Shown: piece by piece, positions 34,030 to 49,600 of the stretch
How the letters are laid out: each line of letters starts with the position of its first letter
Numbering within the stretch: position 1 is the stretch's first letter
DNA from: Synchiropus splendidus
Lineage: Eukaryota > Chordata > Actinopteri > Syngnathiformes > Callionymidae
Assembly (NCBI RefSeq): GCF_027744825.2
Contig: NC_071348.1
Coordinates: forward strand, 14,851,563-14,915,562
Length of the DNA: 64,000 nt
Direction: 5' to 3'
Translations under genes and position numbers: made by a program
Notes under the pieces: model-generated
Database searches by the model: none
What the model saw: only the letters and a program-made list of their open reading frames with translations
Told to the model about the DNA's origin: nothing

Positions 34030-37000
34030 ATGATGGGATTTCTCCGTAGGACGTTCAGCCGGCGCTCACGCCTCCAATACCGGGAGAGAGACGAGCGGGA
34101 CGGTAAAGGTCCTGGAGGAGGAGGAGGAGGTGGCGGGGTGACTGGGAACCCCCTGCTCCTGGCACATCAGCAGCAGGTCGTCCATGCTCCCGCTGTGGTG
34201 ACCGGTGGGTCGTCTGTCCACATCCCGGCAGCCGGGACGGCGAGGAGCACCATCACATGCCGGGTCCTGCTGCTGGACGGCTCGGACGTCAGCGTGGAGC
34301 TGCCTGTGAGTCCCGAGCGCCTGTGTTTATATTGGTCCAGTGTCAACAGAGTCGACACTCATGTCCCCGGACCACGCGAGGGTTTTATCGACAGAAGTGA
34401 CCTCATTTTTAGTCCAGGGATTCTGATGCTCAATCACAAACACGTGTTGTTCTAAGGTGTCATTCCAGTCATGCACATTATTCAGCTATACTTTTTGAAA
34501 GTGTCAATCAGCTGAGGTACGTTGACATAATGTTGAGTTTCAGCCTGTAACGTTACAGTTGGTAAAATGTGTTCAATGGATGAGGGACACAAACTTAAAT
34601 TCTATTGCATTTTGGCTTAAAATATATTATCACTTTGAAGATTATTAAGTAGAGTTGAGGTCAGCGTCCCTTCCCTCACCAACACGCTTCAATCACTAAC
34701 TGCACTAAAAACAATTACAGCAAACATGTGCCTTCATGCCACAAGCTAAAAACCTCTTGAAAGTTGTCGGGACATTTGACACATTAACTTGCTCATAGCA
34801 ATGTTGTAGTGTCCTAGTGTAGTCTACTCTCATCTTCTGACACCCAGGCCTCACTGTGGACCACAAGTGACCCTTCGTAAACATTTTCAAAGGTTTTTAT
34901 CTTTTACACTTGTAAAGTCATTTTTATAATAGTAATAATAATAATAACACATGTTCATACATATGTGCTATTTAATTGTGATGACCTGCAGCAGTTGGGT
35001 TCATGCTCACCACTAGGAATGAGGCCAATGCTGTTGTCATTCCATTAGCATTCAACACGAGCACTTAAACTGTGAAAAAAATGTGAGGGCTTCATTTTGT
35101 ATAACTGAAACACTTGCATCTGCGCTTCTGCTAGGAAACTCCAGCTCAGTGCAGAAATACTGTATAAACTGCAGTTACAAACTGAGTGGTAGATTGTGTT
35201 ATGGTACAGGATGGAAAATGTCCTGAGGCAAAACAAAAAAAATGCTTTCATTTGCTCAATTCTACCTTATCGGTAAGAAGTTGTTTTGTTTTCTTTCAAA
35301 TGTGGGAGAGATTTTCTCAGAAACAGTGAAGAGGAGAGGCGTTTCTCAAGAATCCTGGCTCTTCTGTAGGAGACTGGTCTGATTTTAGGGTTAACACAGG
35401 GTTAGAACTGTGTGAATATTCTTGTTCTCCTTAAAACACTTTTTTGGATCAAGCTGTACTTAAAGGCGAAACAAAACTGTTTGAATAATTTGTCATTTAA
35501 ACAAAGTTTAATCATAAAAGCAAATGAATGAATAGCTCAAACAGAACACCTCTGACAACATGTTCAAAATTTAAAACTGCAGAAAGATGTACAGCTACAA
35601 CCATATTGTAGGAATTATCACACTGATGCTGCGTCATAGTTGTCAAAATCCTTCTTCTGGTAACCTTGTGAGTTACAGACGACTGAGAAGCATCCCCCAG
35701 TCATACACTTGTGTTTGCTTTACTTACCCCTTCAGCAAACCATAGTCACATTTGTTTGGCTTTAAATTCAACTCCACACTCGCTTGATAAATGTTTGCAG
35801 CAATTTATAACTAAGTGTAATTGTTCAGGCAAACAAATGACACTGAAAAGCCTTGTGCCAAAGTGAGATGTAGCAATCCAGAGTAAAGTTTTGGTCCACC
35901 CTCCACAAGGACTCATTGTATCGTATTAAAAGGCCTATGCTCTATGGTAAAGTTTGCCCGTAGTAATTGGATAGAAGAACAGTATGGTGCTCTCTCTCTT
36001 ACTTCCTGTTATACATGTGATTATTGGCCTGCTGCTTTGAGTCTCAGATAGGTGACTTCGATCCTAGCAGTAAGGGAGAAGCCCTACTCAGATTCTCTTC
36101 TGAACCCTGCAGGGAATCGACTCATGGATAGGACTGGATATGGTCAGTACACCCTACCCAGGGGCATATCGGGGCCCACATCTTGAGCCAGGCCTCTGTG
36201 TTGGGCCCGTCGGCGAGCGCCACGTGGCCGGGTGACACATGTAGGCTGTGGGCCGTGGAACTACAGACTAACTATTTACTCTCAACAGGGTGCCTGGGAC
36301 TATGACCTGCCACTCTGCATGTGCTTTGTGGACTTGGAGAAGGTGTATGATCAGGTGCCCAGGGACAAGTTGTGGGAGGTGCTCTGGGAGTATGGGGTGC
36401 AAGGCTACTCATTGAGGCCCGTTCAATCTCTGGATTAGTGGAGCAGGTGTTGTTTCAAGATCAATTGGTTGATCTCCGATGTGTTTCAGGTGGGGGTTGT
36501 TGTCCAGCAAAGCTCTCTATTTACCGGTCAGTCTTCATCCCAACTTTCACCTATGGTCATGAGCTTTGGTTCTCGAAAAGAACGAGAGCCCTGATAGAAG
36601 CAACTGAAATAAGTTTTCTCCACCTTGTAGGTGTCTTCCTTAGAGATAGGGTGAGAAGTTCTGTCACTCGGACTAGGAGTAGAGCCGCTACTTCTCTGGG
36701 TTGAGAGGAGTCAGTTGCCGTGGTTCAGCTTCTCATGAGGATTCCCCCTAGACACCTCACTTTGGAGGTGTTTCAGGCATGACCAGCTTGGAGGAGAGCG
36801 AGGGGTCGACTCGGGATCAGGTGGAATCTGCTGTTCCAGATGGTGTCACGATCTGACACTTCATCAGTTTGCACCCAATGATTATGGCACAGTATTCGAA
36901 AATAGAGCAAGCCACTCTCTGCTTGTTCTCATGAACCATCTTTCTGGACCCTTTTGCTCACTCACAGTCTGAATCTCTTATTTCCCCCCATATGCTTCTC

Positions 37001-40000
37001 TTCCTCTGTGGTCCCTCTGTGGCCTGCCCCTCATCATCTTAGTCGTTCACTCAGCCCTCATCATCCTCTCTGAGCTGCATCAATGTCTTCCTCCCTCTCT
37101 GTCACCTTCTTTCTCTACTCCCCAAGCCCCTGATCTGATTTACCACTGTGGGGACTCTGTGTCACAGACGAGTGTTTCGAGTGCATAGGACGGGTGGGTG
37201 GCATGAGGAGAGAGTGTGTGGGCATGTGTGCGAAAGTGCTTTCTTGGATGTGTTCATTTTTGAAGGTTGCATGTGTCACAGAAGCTGCTGCATGCATGCG
37301 TCACCTCCTGAGGCTGGGTGAACACAGAGCGGGTCATCAGATTTCCTTCTTGCCCTGCTACTGGGAGATCACAGCAATGAAATGAAGCTGCTGCTTGAAC
37401 AAGTGACGCCAGTTGTCAGACGGGTGGTTTAGTCACAGGAGTGCTGGGGCAAGTCTGCTCTTGCGTCGGCGTTTGCCCACAGGCAGTGAAACAGGTGCGC
37501 TGAACTGCCACCTACGACATTGTTAGTCTTCACTGCAGAACAAAAACAAGTGGACTATACACTTCCTTGGCGCTTCCTTGTTGTCACTTATGACATTTTC
37601 GGGCAGTCTCACCGAGTGTTCTGTTTTACATTCTCTGATACTATAACTCTTCTGTTTCCTCTTTTATCATGTTGGAAGAAGAGTTATTGAGCTCCAAAGT
37701 TCACTGTGATCAGCTGTTCACCCACACCTAGTCAGAGTTACATTTAAGATAGCTTCAAGTGCTAGAGAACTTTCAGTCATTCAAGGGATTTAAAGTCTCA
37801 GACTGCCAACAATAGACATGTTTGAAAGCTATGTCCTGTTTATAAACCAACAGAAATTAAAATGCAAGTTACAATCCCTAATTGGTGGGTAAAAATAACC
37901 ATGGAAACCTGGGAGATAAACATTTTTTGTGTCTTTGCTGCAGACCTGGGCTGTTGAGGGAAAATTTTATTGAAACTGTTACCAAAAATAAGTGAAAAAA
38001 ATGGCTATATGCAGATTTCCGCCACAAATAAATGAGCTAACTTAAATGAGAACCACACCATCAGAAAAATCTGTCTTTAAAGATGAAATATCACATGATC
38101 ACACGTATTAAAATGAAGTGGTGAGACATAACACAGAAAATCCCAAATAGTAACATTATAATTCCTGAAGTCTGTTGCTCACAGAACCTAAGTCACGCAT
38201 TCTGACCGGACATATGAATGAGAATAGCTGCAGATTGGAATCAGATTTATTTCTCATGATTAAAAACTAGCATTTTCACTGTCACCAATGCAGTGAATGA
38301 CAAAACATTCCCCTCTGTTTCTCTGTCACTTCTTGGTTGGCTGCATTCAGTTCCATTGTTTCTTGTTTTTTAGCGGGTGGGCTGAGGCTCTGCCACAGTT
38401 TAAAATATCCTTGCGGTAACCCTGATGTATATTGGTATTATCTCACCTCCTGTCAAACACTTTTGTGTGAGGTGTGAGGGGCTCTGTGAGGAGGTCAAGT
38501 CTGAACCACCTGTCCACTGGATGTCTAAAGAGAAAAGGTGTTGATGGATGATAGAGGGATGCCCAAAGTCTTCACTGCTCTCTGTTTAGATGCAGCCCAA
38601 TATCTGAGAGTTATTGAGTTGATGTGGTGTTATCCCTTAAGTTCCATACAGTCATATAACGGGTTGAACAATCATACCTCAGATATTATACATATATAAA
38701 AAGACAAAAAGGCAGGTGTATATTTCTCAGGAGTTTGTTTGAGGTCTAGATGCAGCGCAAGCAGAAACCTCTGCCCCACAAATATGAGGATTGGGATTCG
38801 GTGTCAGGCACAGTCACCAAAACTCCAGCGTGGAGACTCATATTCCCTGCAGATCGGATTCCTGCAACAAAACTTGTCCACTCCCAGCAGCCAGGAGATA
38901 ATTTCCCTTTTGTGCTTTTTCATAGAGCAAGTGCAAAGGCCAGGACCTTTTCGACCAGATCATGTATCACATTGATCTGGTGGAGACTGACTATTTTGGA
39001 CTGCAGTACATGGACGCAGACCAAGTCTCTGTGAGTATGAGTGTCCTGTAAACAAACAACCTGTCCTCACTTTCTCCAGCGCCTCAGACCTCTTTTTAAT
39101 TCTGCAGCACTGGCTGGACATGTCCAAGCTCATAAAGAAGCAGATCAGAGGTGAGTTCATCTGAGGTCACTTTCCATGAAGGCAGACTTGTGTTTTGAAA
39201 GTGTGCATTGAAGTGCGAGTCCACGTGGAGGCAGGTGAGTAGGGAGCAGGTGGCACTTCATCAAATGTTGACATGGTAATTAGCATTTGCATTAGGAGCC
39301 GTACCCTTGTTTGCTCTGCAGCCTGTAACATGGGAAAGGAGAAGAGATAAAGAGGCGCAGAGGGAGGGGCAGAAGTGCTGAGCTGCCTTGAGTGCAATGG
39401 AAATAGAAGAAAACCACTAATGCAGACAAATTATCAAGGCACTGACTCTGTTTCGTAATTGTGTTTTATAGCATGTTATGCTACCTTAGCTAATGTCTGC
39501 TGATGGATCAAGCTAAATTAATTTGTTTAAACTTCAAATATCAAAAATTGAAACTTTAAATTGACATTTTATTTGATTGAGCTTTTTTCTTTGGGTCCGA
39601 TTACAATGTATCCCCACTTTTCCTTGCCACAGTTGGTGCCATTGCATCTTGTAATAAATCTCCATGTGTTTAGACTGTTGGAGGAAACAATAAGGTTGGC
39701 AGTCACCCTTCTTACTGTGAGGTGTTAGCACCAGCCTGCACCCTTTTTCTGCTTTTGCATCTCTGAAACACTATGTACTGACCACTGCACACTTATATTT
39801 ACACCGGTTATATCTGGATTCAGTTGCATTTTAATCTCATAAATTGTTATTTCACTCTGCATTCCCTCCATTGTTTAAGTTTCTGTAAGTCTGGCGTCAT
39901 TTTGTGGAGGCTCTGTGGAAATGTCATTGTCATTATGTTTCGGAAGATTGCTGATATAACTTGGTAATCATTCTGAGCTGTTAAGATTTGTGTTGTAAAT

Positions 40001-40570
40001 CTATTTCCAATTCTTGTTCATCATTGTCAGTGGGAGGATTAGTGGACCACTGCACATTTTGAAAATGTATTGTTGTCAGGTACATGATTTGGTGGTTCTC
40101 TCAAGGGAAATAAGCAATATTCTGCCCTGAATGTTCTTCCGGATTTTTAATGACTAGCTAAAGGCAACATAACGCCGCCAGAGCTTTGCTTTTTTTGTTC
40201 CGAAATGTTTCAAACTGAAGAAGCTGTATACTCAACGGAGCGAAGAGCAGACTCACATTTTTAGGAATTTTTAGGATGGTGGGTTCGCTCTGTGTAATGA
40301 GAATGATTGGAAGGACATTGTCACATATCCCAAAAACTTCATGCTTAAAGCGATGGGTTTTGGCATTCATTTGTAGTGGTGTGGCTCTTAAACGTGTTTC
40401 ATTTAAAATACCATGCGCCAGCAACTACTGACAAGACATGATTTCCTTCTGTGTTTCAGACGGTCCCACCTTCAGATTGTTTTTCCGTGTGAAATTCTAC
40501 TCATCAGAACCAAATAATCTCAGAGAGGAGTTTACCAGGTAGAAATTGCATCCCTGTGTGTATCAATATG

Positions 40571-40661
<91 letters not shown>

Positions 40662-43600
40662 ATAGTATTTCTATCCTTGTGGGGGCATTGTGAGATTTCT
40701 CATTGACATAATGCTTTCCCCAGCCTCTCACCCAAACCTAACCATCCAAAACAAATGGCTCACCTTAACCACGAATCTGTACCAAACCTAGAGCTAGTCA
40801 TAAAGACCCAGTTATTTTGAAGTCTTCATCCTCAAATTGAGGCTCAACCTCGTGGAGGCCAGCCAAATCTCCCCACAATGTCCCTAGAAGGATAGTGTTT
40901 TGTCAAGAATTTGTCCCCACAAAGTCGGATAAACAAGGTACACAGACACACTCATAGATCACTATGTTGAACTTGAATGGGGGTCTGAGACTTAGGAACG
41001 TTTGTGTGCGTGATGTGCTCATGTGTGCATGCGTGTGTGTGTCTGTGTCAGAGACGAGGAAACGCCTTCGATTCATCTGGTGATTTATTACTTTTAACAG
41101 ACTCCCCTTTCTTTCTTGCAGGTATCTGTTTGTGTTGCAGCTCAGGCAAGACGTTCTGTCCGGCAAGTACGTTGCAATTTTGACTTGTGTGGCGCCTTGT
41201 ATTAAGATAACTCAAAATAATCCTTTATTCATCCAACAGTGTGTTCGCAGCACATTATGGTCAATATTAAACATTGAAAATATACATAGAGCAAAGAAAC
41301 ATCGAGTACTGAACTGTCACCTACACGTGGATTTCTCCTCCTCTCTCACGCAGCTCTCATTCTACCCTGTCTGCACTCTCCTTTTGAACTCATGGAGTCT
41401 GTTATTCTGAGTGATTGATCCCAAATACTTAAATGTGTCTGTTTTCACTTACTCTACTCCCTCACCTTCACAATATCAAAAAAATGGGTTGAGAGCTGAT
41501 CCCTGATGTAATCCTACATTCGATTGGACAGCACACCTCACCATTGCCTCACTGTCCTCATACATGTCCTGCACAACCAGCACATACCTCTCCATTGCTC
41601 CTGACTTCCTCATATAGTACCACTCTTCCTTTATTGGATAACAGTTTAGATCTACTGTTAGCATTTAGCAATGGACTATAACTACATGCGGCCAGTAAGG
41701 CAGGTCAATAATAGGGAAAGTGTGACCTCAAACAGTCGTATGTAATCATGTGCCGCACAAACTCAGAGTCAATGTGCTTCCCCTCTTTCTGCTGCTGGTT
41801 CTATCTGGGCCACGAGTCCCCTGAGTGCCGATCTATTATAAAGCTCAAGATCAGGAACAGCAGAGGGCTGATTATTTTTGGAAGAGGGTTGCTCCGATCC
41901 TCGTTGACACTCAGGCACACACACACAGTCACTTTATCATGTTTGGACAGCACTAGATTGTGTCACACCAACAACAGGAATGCTCGCAATTCATGCAGCT
42001 CATCTCAACGTTGTCCTTCTGTCTGCTCTTCAGATTAAGATGTCCGTACGATGTCTCTGTGGAGTTGGCGTCTTATTGTTTACAAAGTAAGTTCACAAAG
42101 ACGTTCAAGATGTTCTTCTGTTGAGTCACGCAAGCTTTACAAGTATATGAGGTGAATAAGGAATGTCCCTTCAATATGATGGTAGCAATGAATAGCTTAG
42201 ATATAACAACATTTTATCTCTTAGCAAGAGCTTTTAATCATCAACTCAAATCTAGATCAATAGGAAGCAAATAGTAAGACGAACAACTCAAGAATTCAGT
42301 TTGAGATCATTCAAATAAAGCCCCAAAATTATTTTAAAAATAGGTTGAATGATGTGCTACATATTTGTATTAATTTGAATGGTTCTCCAGGTGAGCTTGG
42401 TGACTGTGATCCGCTGGAGCACTCACCCGTGCTCGTGTCAGAGTTCCGCTTCTCTCCAAAGCAGAGCGAGGCCATGGAGGCCGACATCTTCAGCTCATGG
42501 TTGGAGCTCAGGTGAAATTATTCTTTGAAGACACAACAATTACAGGACTTCCTAACCAATGGAAGCATGTTAGACAACCCAACGTATTCCATACTTTCAA
42601 TCATTTTATTACTTCCGCTTTTCAAAGTCAAAGTTCCATACAGAGTCACCTATTTAGAAGAGATTTTAGAAAATTGATCGTTTGCTCCATTTGTAGTGCC
42701 ATCATAGCTCAATAGAAATCATGTGATATATGATGCTTTATTATTTGTAATGTAAGTGTATGCAATGGGCCGCAACTTACTGAAATGTTGTCATGCCACA
42801 TAAAATGACTTGGCCCACATTTGGCCTGATTTTCCTCCGCCAACATTTAGAGAGTTGGAATTTAGCTATCCCTCTAATGTGCCCTCCTCTTTCTCTGCCT
42901 CACTTTCCCTGTTTGACAGATTAAGGGATTAATCCCTGGTGGGTCTTGATTGATTCTGGGCAGTATTTAACCCAGCTAAAGTCTAATTTGCTCAAATCTC
43001 AGATTAGATAACATTTGCATACGTTTGAGCAAGATGGCAGGGATGGACCTGCGCTTTGTTCACTCCAACTTGGCGCTTCTTTTAGGTAGAACCTTAGCTA
43101 CTTGTGAAGACTGAACCACAGAAGGAGTGAGTGTTAGCGTCTTCTGTGGCGCAGCTTCCACACAGTGCTATTTTGGTCGTGAAATCTGAAGATGGTATCT
43201 AATTGTCCATCAACAGGGGGAAGAGCCCGTCGCAAGCAGAAATATCGTTTCTCAATAAATGCAAGTGGCTGGATCTTTATGGAGTGGACATGCACTTTGT
43301 TAAGGTTTGTTTTGTACTCACATATGTTGTTCTTCAAACGATGACATCTGAAGGTGTCTCCAGGGAAGAGATGGAGGAGATTATGCACTTGGCCTCACTC
43401 CAACAGGAATCCTGGTGTATGAAGGGTCAAATAAAATTGGCCTCTTCTACTGGTGAGTCCCTGAAATTTCTTTTTGACTCGAGAAAAAGTATTAGAAAAG
43501 TCAGATTAATCGAACTTATCTTCTAAACTGTAAATGAGCATAAGAACTGTAAAATGTTTGTAGCCTCCATAACATTAATATCATGGAGCAATCATTAACA

Positions 43601-46600
43601 TGCTTTTATCTTGGCACTTTTATGGTTATTTCAGTTGCGGGATTTAGACTCATTTGCTACTAGCAGGGATTATTTGAACTATTTGATTTAAGAACTATAT
43701 GTAAGCTTTACATGACAATCTGGTTAGCTGGTAAAGCTATGAGTGTGTCATGCTAATTCACTATACCAAACATTATCACAGCTAGCTTTTTTTGTATGAA
43801 TGAACATGAAATCATTATGTGTAATTTGCCTTATATCCATTAATATAATTTGCATTAATGAGGCAGAAATACTAACAAGCTATCAGGGAGAGCGCTAACA
43901 GCTTCAGTCCATCCCGAACACAATCTCGCAATGATAAAGTATCAGTGAAAAAAAAATTCCTGGATCCAATTGTCAATCTGGCACAAATGCTGAAAATGCC
44001 GTTGTCTCCCATTGTTTAGTAATCCTTAAAAAAACATTCTGAATTCAGGCGGTGATCCCAATCTCTCCCAAAATTGAATCATTTATACTTTGTCACAATT
44101 CACCTATTTCCTGAAAATCTCGTCCAAATCCTTCCATAACTTTTAAAGTTATATTGAACACTGACAGACAAGCACAACCTTATTGGCACAGGTAATAAAT
44201 AAAGTCGAAATGGATGGTTAAGCCTTGCAGTGATTGGCTTAACCAGCACTAATGATTTGTAACTTTTCGGGTATACTATTTTATGACTGTAAAAGTAAAG
44301 ATAAGCATTTTCTTTTTGTTCTCAGGCCCAAAATCACCCGTCTAGACTTCAAGAAGAGTCGCTTAACTCTGGTCGTGGTGGAGGACGACGACCAGGTATA
44401 TGTAGCATATTAGTTTATGATTTCATGATGAAAAACAAGCTGAGCTTTTTTTATTCTGCTCATTCAGGGTCGTGAGCAGGAGCACACTTTCGTGTTTGAG
44501 CTTGCAAGTTCAAAAACCTGCAAGCACCTCTGGAAATGTGCCGTAGAAAGCCACGCCTTCTTCCGGCTGCGACAACCAACGACAGGAAAAACCAGCCGTA
44601 ACGACTTCACAAGACTCGGTTCCCGCTTCAGGTTCAGGTAAAGCTCAGATCAAATAAGTGCTTATGGCCCCTGGTGGAGCCTGAATCTGAGCGACGAGGT
44701 GTCGCATGATACAGAGCCTTTATATCTATGGTTACTGTGTATCTATGGTTACACAAACCTGTTCCTATGGTGACTCAGATATTCACTTTGTATTGTTTGT
44801 TTTCTTGTGACTATTGGCAGTCAAACTCAATTCTCCTGCTTAAAGGGCACTTTCTGACGTCACTCATCGCTTGTGTTTGTCTATTAAGTGATATTCATTT
44901 AAAATCCAATATCTAGGTGACATTTACATGCCTGAAGATTTGATTTACGCGTCTGTCCCTCTGGTTTCTGCTGTTAGCGGAAAGTGTGTATATAGAATCA
45001 AGCTAGCAATTCCCCTATGTATTTCTCTTAAGCTGTTGAAATGGATGGTAATTAAAAACACATCTACATCTCAATTGTGGAGGATTATGGGTTCCCTTGG
45101 CCCATGACCACGTTTTCCCCGTTTTTTTTTCCCTGTCAAAACATGCCACTTTTGTTGTCCTGCTGAAGAATTGACAAAACATTTGCCTCGGCTGAGCTAC
45201 TTACCTTAGTTGTTCAGCTCCGAAGGACATGACGGCTTCGCTATTAGCCAGATGAGGTTTTCGTGGATAAATGAAATAGCTAGTCAGAGGAGAGCTATTC
45301 TATCCTATCAGAGGGCGAGGAAGGCGCTACCTTTGCCTAGCATCCGAGAATTCGCAAATTTGACTTAACATTGACGGTAGTACTGGTTGGATATGCCCAA
45401 TATCCAACCAGTTAGATATGGATGTTCCCAACCCCTGTAGAATCCATATTATCATTAGCTAATTCCCAATGACTCATTTAAGTTAAACAATTTACATTAT
45501 TTTTTACATTTATTGATGGTTTTGCAGCTGAAAGTGTACTGTTTTATGTGTCCACCTCTTTCAGTCTTAGTGTAAAAATCTCTTTTTTTCATTTTAGTGG
45601 CAAAACAGAGTACCAGGCCACCCACGGTGGCCGACTGCGACGAGCCAGCACATTCGAGAGAAGACCAAGCAAACGTTACCCCTCCCGCACCCAGTCACTG
45701 GGCAAAGGTCTGTCTTATCAGCTTGTTTAGTTCAGTCACGTCCACCTGAATGTGCCTGAATGTGTAATCCTTAAAGGTCACAGACTGTATAATCTGTCAT
45801 CATCCTTAATCCTCCACGTTTGAGTCGGGATGTATAAAAACTGTTTGAAATATATCATGTCTTTGAGATAGGAGATGGTGAAATTGCATCTGTGGATTAT
45901 GCAGTTACAGGAATTTATTTGACAATCACGGAACTCATTGCTGTCTAAATAATCTTCGAGTCAAGATGAAATTAAAGGTGTCCCTTCTTTGTTGTTTACA
46001 ATTCAATGTAAATTTCAATGTTAACTGTAAAATAGGACCTAAAATTCAGTAGCAAACTAGAGGTAAATCACTCATCTGAACCTTACATCAGACTGTTAGT
46101 CTTGATGATTTGTCTTATTATATTCACATCCCTCTTTTGACTGACATTTTTATGTGTGCTCTGCATTAAATTGGTGACCTGTCCAGGGTGCCTCTCTGTG
46201 TCCCTGTGTCGTAAAAAATAATGAGACCTGTATGGTCCGGACTGTCGTGTGAATCTAGACTTCCACATAAACCCTCTCAACTGTTGCCAAAACTGATGTA
46301 TGTTTTTAGTATTAAACACCCCTGACCAAGTTGAGTAAGTTGAATTCACAGACAAATGAACTCTGAAATGACAGGGATGTTGCGACTATGGTGAAGGCTA
46401 ACTACATGTCTTGTGGTTAATTATTATACGTAGCAAAGGTTGTAAAGAGCTGCGAATGAACTTGCAGTTATGAGTTGTGTGTGTATGAGTGAGTATTGCT
46501 AAGATCAGGAAGTGTTTTCAGGCGGCCCATTAATGGAGAGACACCTTTTTAAGTCTTGCATTGCATTATCCTTATGATTCTCATTTTACTTAAATTGATG

Positions 46601-49600
46601 TTGTCAGTTGTCAGACGCCATATAACGTATTCACTTACAAGCACTGCAATTTATTTCTTTATAATCTTGTCAATCTGACATTGGTGCTGAATTCCTCTTC
46701 TATTTGCAGCTGCCATTTCTCCCGCCAAGCCATCACATATCAGGTAAAATAACTTGATTTGCATGTCATTGTAGTCAGACTTGAGTCTGTAGTCGACAGT
46801 GATGTTCTGTATTTCTTTGAAAGACTATGTATATATGTTAGCTACTTATTAGCTTAGTTATGAAGTATGCAGTACTTCAAAAACGGTACCGTAAGTGGTC
46901 ACAGAGGGATAATGTTCTGTTGTCTGTTATCAATAATTTGGTGTCATCTGTTTCAGCACCCATGCCAGCCCTGATCCCAGCATGCATCCAGTTAGTGAAC
47001 TCGGCCTACTTACACACGCACACACTCTCGCAGCATCTGATCTGGGTCGGCAACCCTGATAGCATTTCATTTCATTCTGTCTTCTGCTCCCTCCTCTCCA
47101 GTACCACAACATTCCTATTGGCCATGAGTCGTGGCACACCGCACATCCCGTAGTCAGCACTCCACTGTACCTGCAGCCCTCTGGACACACACCACCACAC
47201 AGGTGAGGGAACTGACTGAAAGGCAAGGATTGGATATGTATTCCTAAAAGTTGACTGCAAGGACAGGTTAGGGTTAGTCACTCATTCATTGTCACGCTGA
47301 TGATCCCTGCATGCGTGTCCTTCCACCTCCATGTGTGCGTCTGTGTGTGTTCAGGCCTTCTGCCATTGCTGAGAGTCCTGTGTGCAGTTTCCCTCCCACC
47401 CCTCCCGAGCGAACCAGCAGCATCCACCGTGGATCCCACAGTTTGGTTTGCAAGGACAAGGTCATGACTGCACTTTGACCTTGCTTGACAGCAAGACTTT
47501 CAAACAGACTGGTACAAACTCTCAGTGCACAGGAGGTCATCTTCATTACCATCACCATCCATCTTACCACACACTTTGAACCCTTTAAAGGACCCTTAAA
47601 ATGCAGAAACATTTTAGTTGCTTTGTTCACTTGCAAACAATCACCGTGAAACATAAGCAGGGTTTACTGCTGATTCTAGGGCATCTAATTTAAGGCAAGA
47701 CTGTAATTGAACCAAATCATTTACATTTGATAATTCAAAAAGATGTTTGTGCTGCTTAAGGGTTTTTGCTGCTTTGTTGTAGTGAGAAATAGAAGAATCC
47801 AAATCTGGGATGGTGCATTAAACTTTGATATCAAGATATGGATTGAATTCTTCAGACTATTGTTTACATCAAATGTTTGTTTTTGTTATAAGAAAGTGCC
47901 TTTCGGATCCTGTTATTCAAATAAATGTGTGTGTCCTGAGATCTGTCCTTGAGTGTGTTTGATGGCTTCGTCCCGGTGGCTCGTGTTTGATCATCCTCAG
48001 TTTCCCCCTGAGCGGACCAGCGTCTGACCATCAGCCGAGTGTTGAAGAGAATGAAACATTGTACCCCGGGAAAGTCCACCACCATTACCGCCACCATACT
48101 CACAGCCAGGACACACTCTATCACGTGCACACCCAGAACAGTGAGTAGAGACACCAACTGATGGGTCGTTCTGCTTCTCATGTGCGAGTCTCTAATAAGA
48201 CCAATGTGTCAGAACGTCGAGCTCCTCCCTGCCCTACAGGTGCGTTGGACCTCTCACAGTCCCTCCTCCAGACCTTGGACTCAGACAGTGATTCTCCTCC
48301 ATGGCCTTCGCTGCACATCAACATGGTCAGACTCGCTGCCCAAAAGTGGGGTTGAAATGCTGAAGTGATTTATAAGCTGCATTCTTTAATCTGCTCTCTG
48401 TGCAGGGTGATGACAAGCTACTTTCGGAGAAGTCTCTGCACCCTCCGCCATCTCCGGCGTTGCACCCAGATCACCTCAAGTGTAACATCCTCAAGGCTCA
48501 GATGGAGGCTGTTTTTAGAGTCGGTCCCAGAAATAAACGTTCTTGACTTTGAAGTGTAACTAATGACCCTGGTTTTTTTTCTAAATGATCTTTTAATTGC
48601 ATCCTTTGTGCCAAATGTAGAAGGAGACACCAACAACACCAAGGGGGAAGAGCGCAAGTGAAACGATAAGTGACAGGCGAGTGGTCTCTTTAATGATGAA
48701 CAAACCACATAAAATCATTTTCTGCTGTAGTGCTGTAAGTGTTTGTCATAACGCTAGAATCCACGGTCTTCTTTCGGGTTGTGTGAATGACATTGATGTT
48801 ACATGTATAATGTTGGACGGCATACTTCAGAGAACAGCAGCTGAGCAACTGAGTGTTTCTTCTGTAGCAGTGTGTTCACAAAATGCCGATTGTATTCTAT
48901 CTATTAACACCATCTGTTACTCTAAGGTACAAGAGCAGAGGGTGCAAGTATCATTGAGATCATTTTTTGTCAATGGTATTTGAAATGCTAAAAAAGGTGT
49001 CAAATCATATTGGATAAAATTTTATGTTAGTACAGATGTGAAGAAGTGGATTGGTGGAGGCCTTCTCTCATTTGAAAAACAAACGTTTTTCTTTCAAGTA
49101 ACAAAACCCAGGATATGTATGCTCTCCTTAGATTTCAGAACTCATCTCTGGACTCAGCTGCGTCCACCTTGGCGACAGATAAACCCCTGCGCCTCAACCT
49201 ACCCGCAGAGATTATCCGTCCAGAATCAAACTCAAGCAGCAACCGTCGAAAAAGGCTGGTCAGACAGTTCAGCTTGTAAGTACGCAGCAGCTGTGATTTC
49301 TGAGGGTCGGTCTTAAATAGAAGGAAATTGCTTCCAGGAAAAAAAAGAAAGCATGAAACAGATGAGATGCACTGCTCAAATCCTTACGCCTGTTTTATTG
49401 TGTTGCTCATCAGTAACCATGAAGATGAAGATAATCTCCCGGAGGCACTTGCAGCGATCAGTACAGCAAAGTCTGGATCCAGCAGCTCATTGGACAAACA
49501 GATACAGCCGTCAATATACCCGCAGGTAACTCAACAGTAGGTAAACTTCTTCTGGGTGTGACTGTCCTTGCATGTGGTCCATTCCAGTGCCTGAAATATA

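Noticed and set aside
46957..47153. Read-through of the epb41l4b exon at 46957 to an in-frame stop
   Set aside because: A GTTAGT donor at 46990 joins in phase to 47102, continuing the His/Pro-rich tail expected for EPB41L4B; the read-through frame has no family resemblance.
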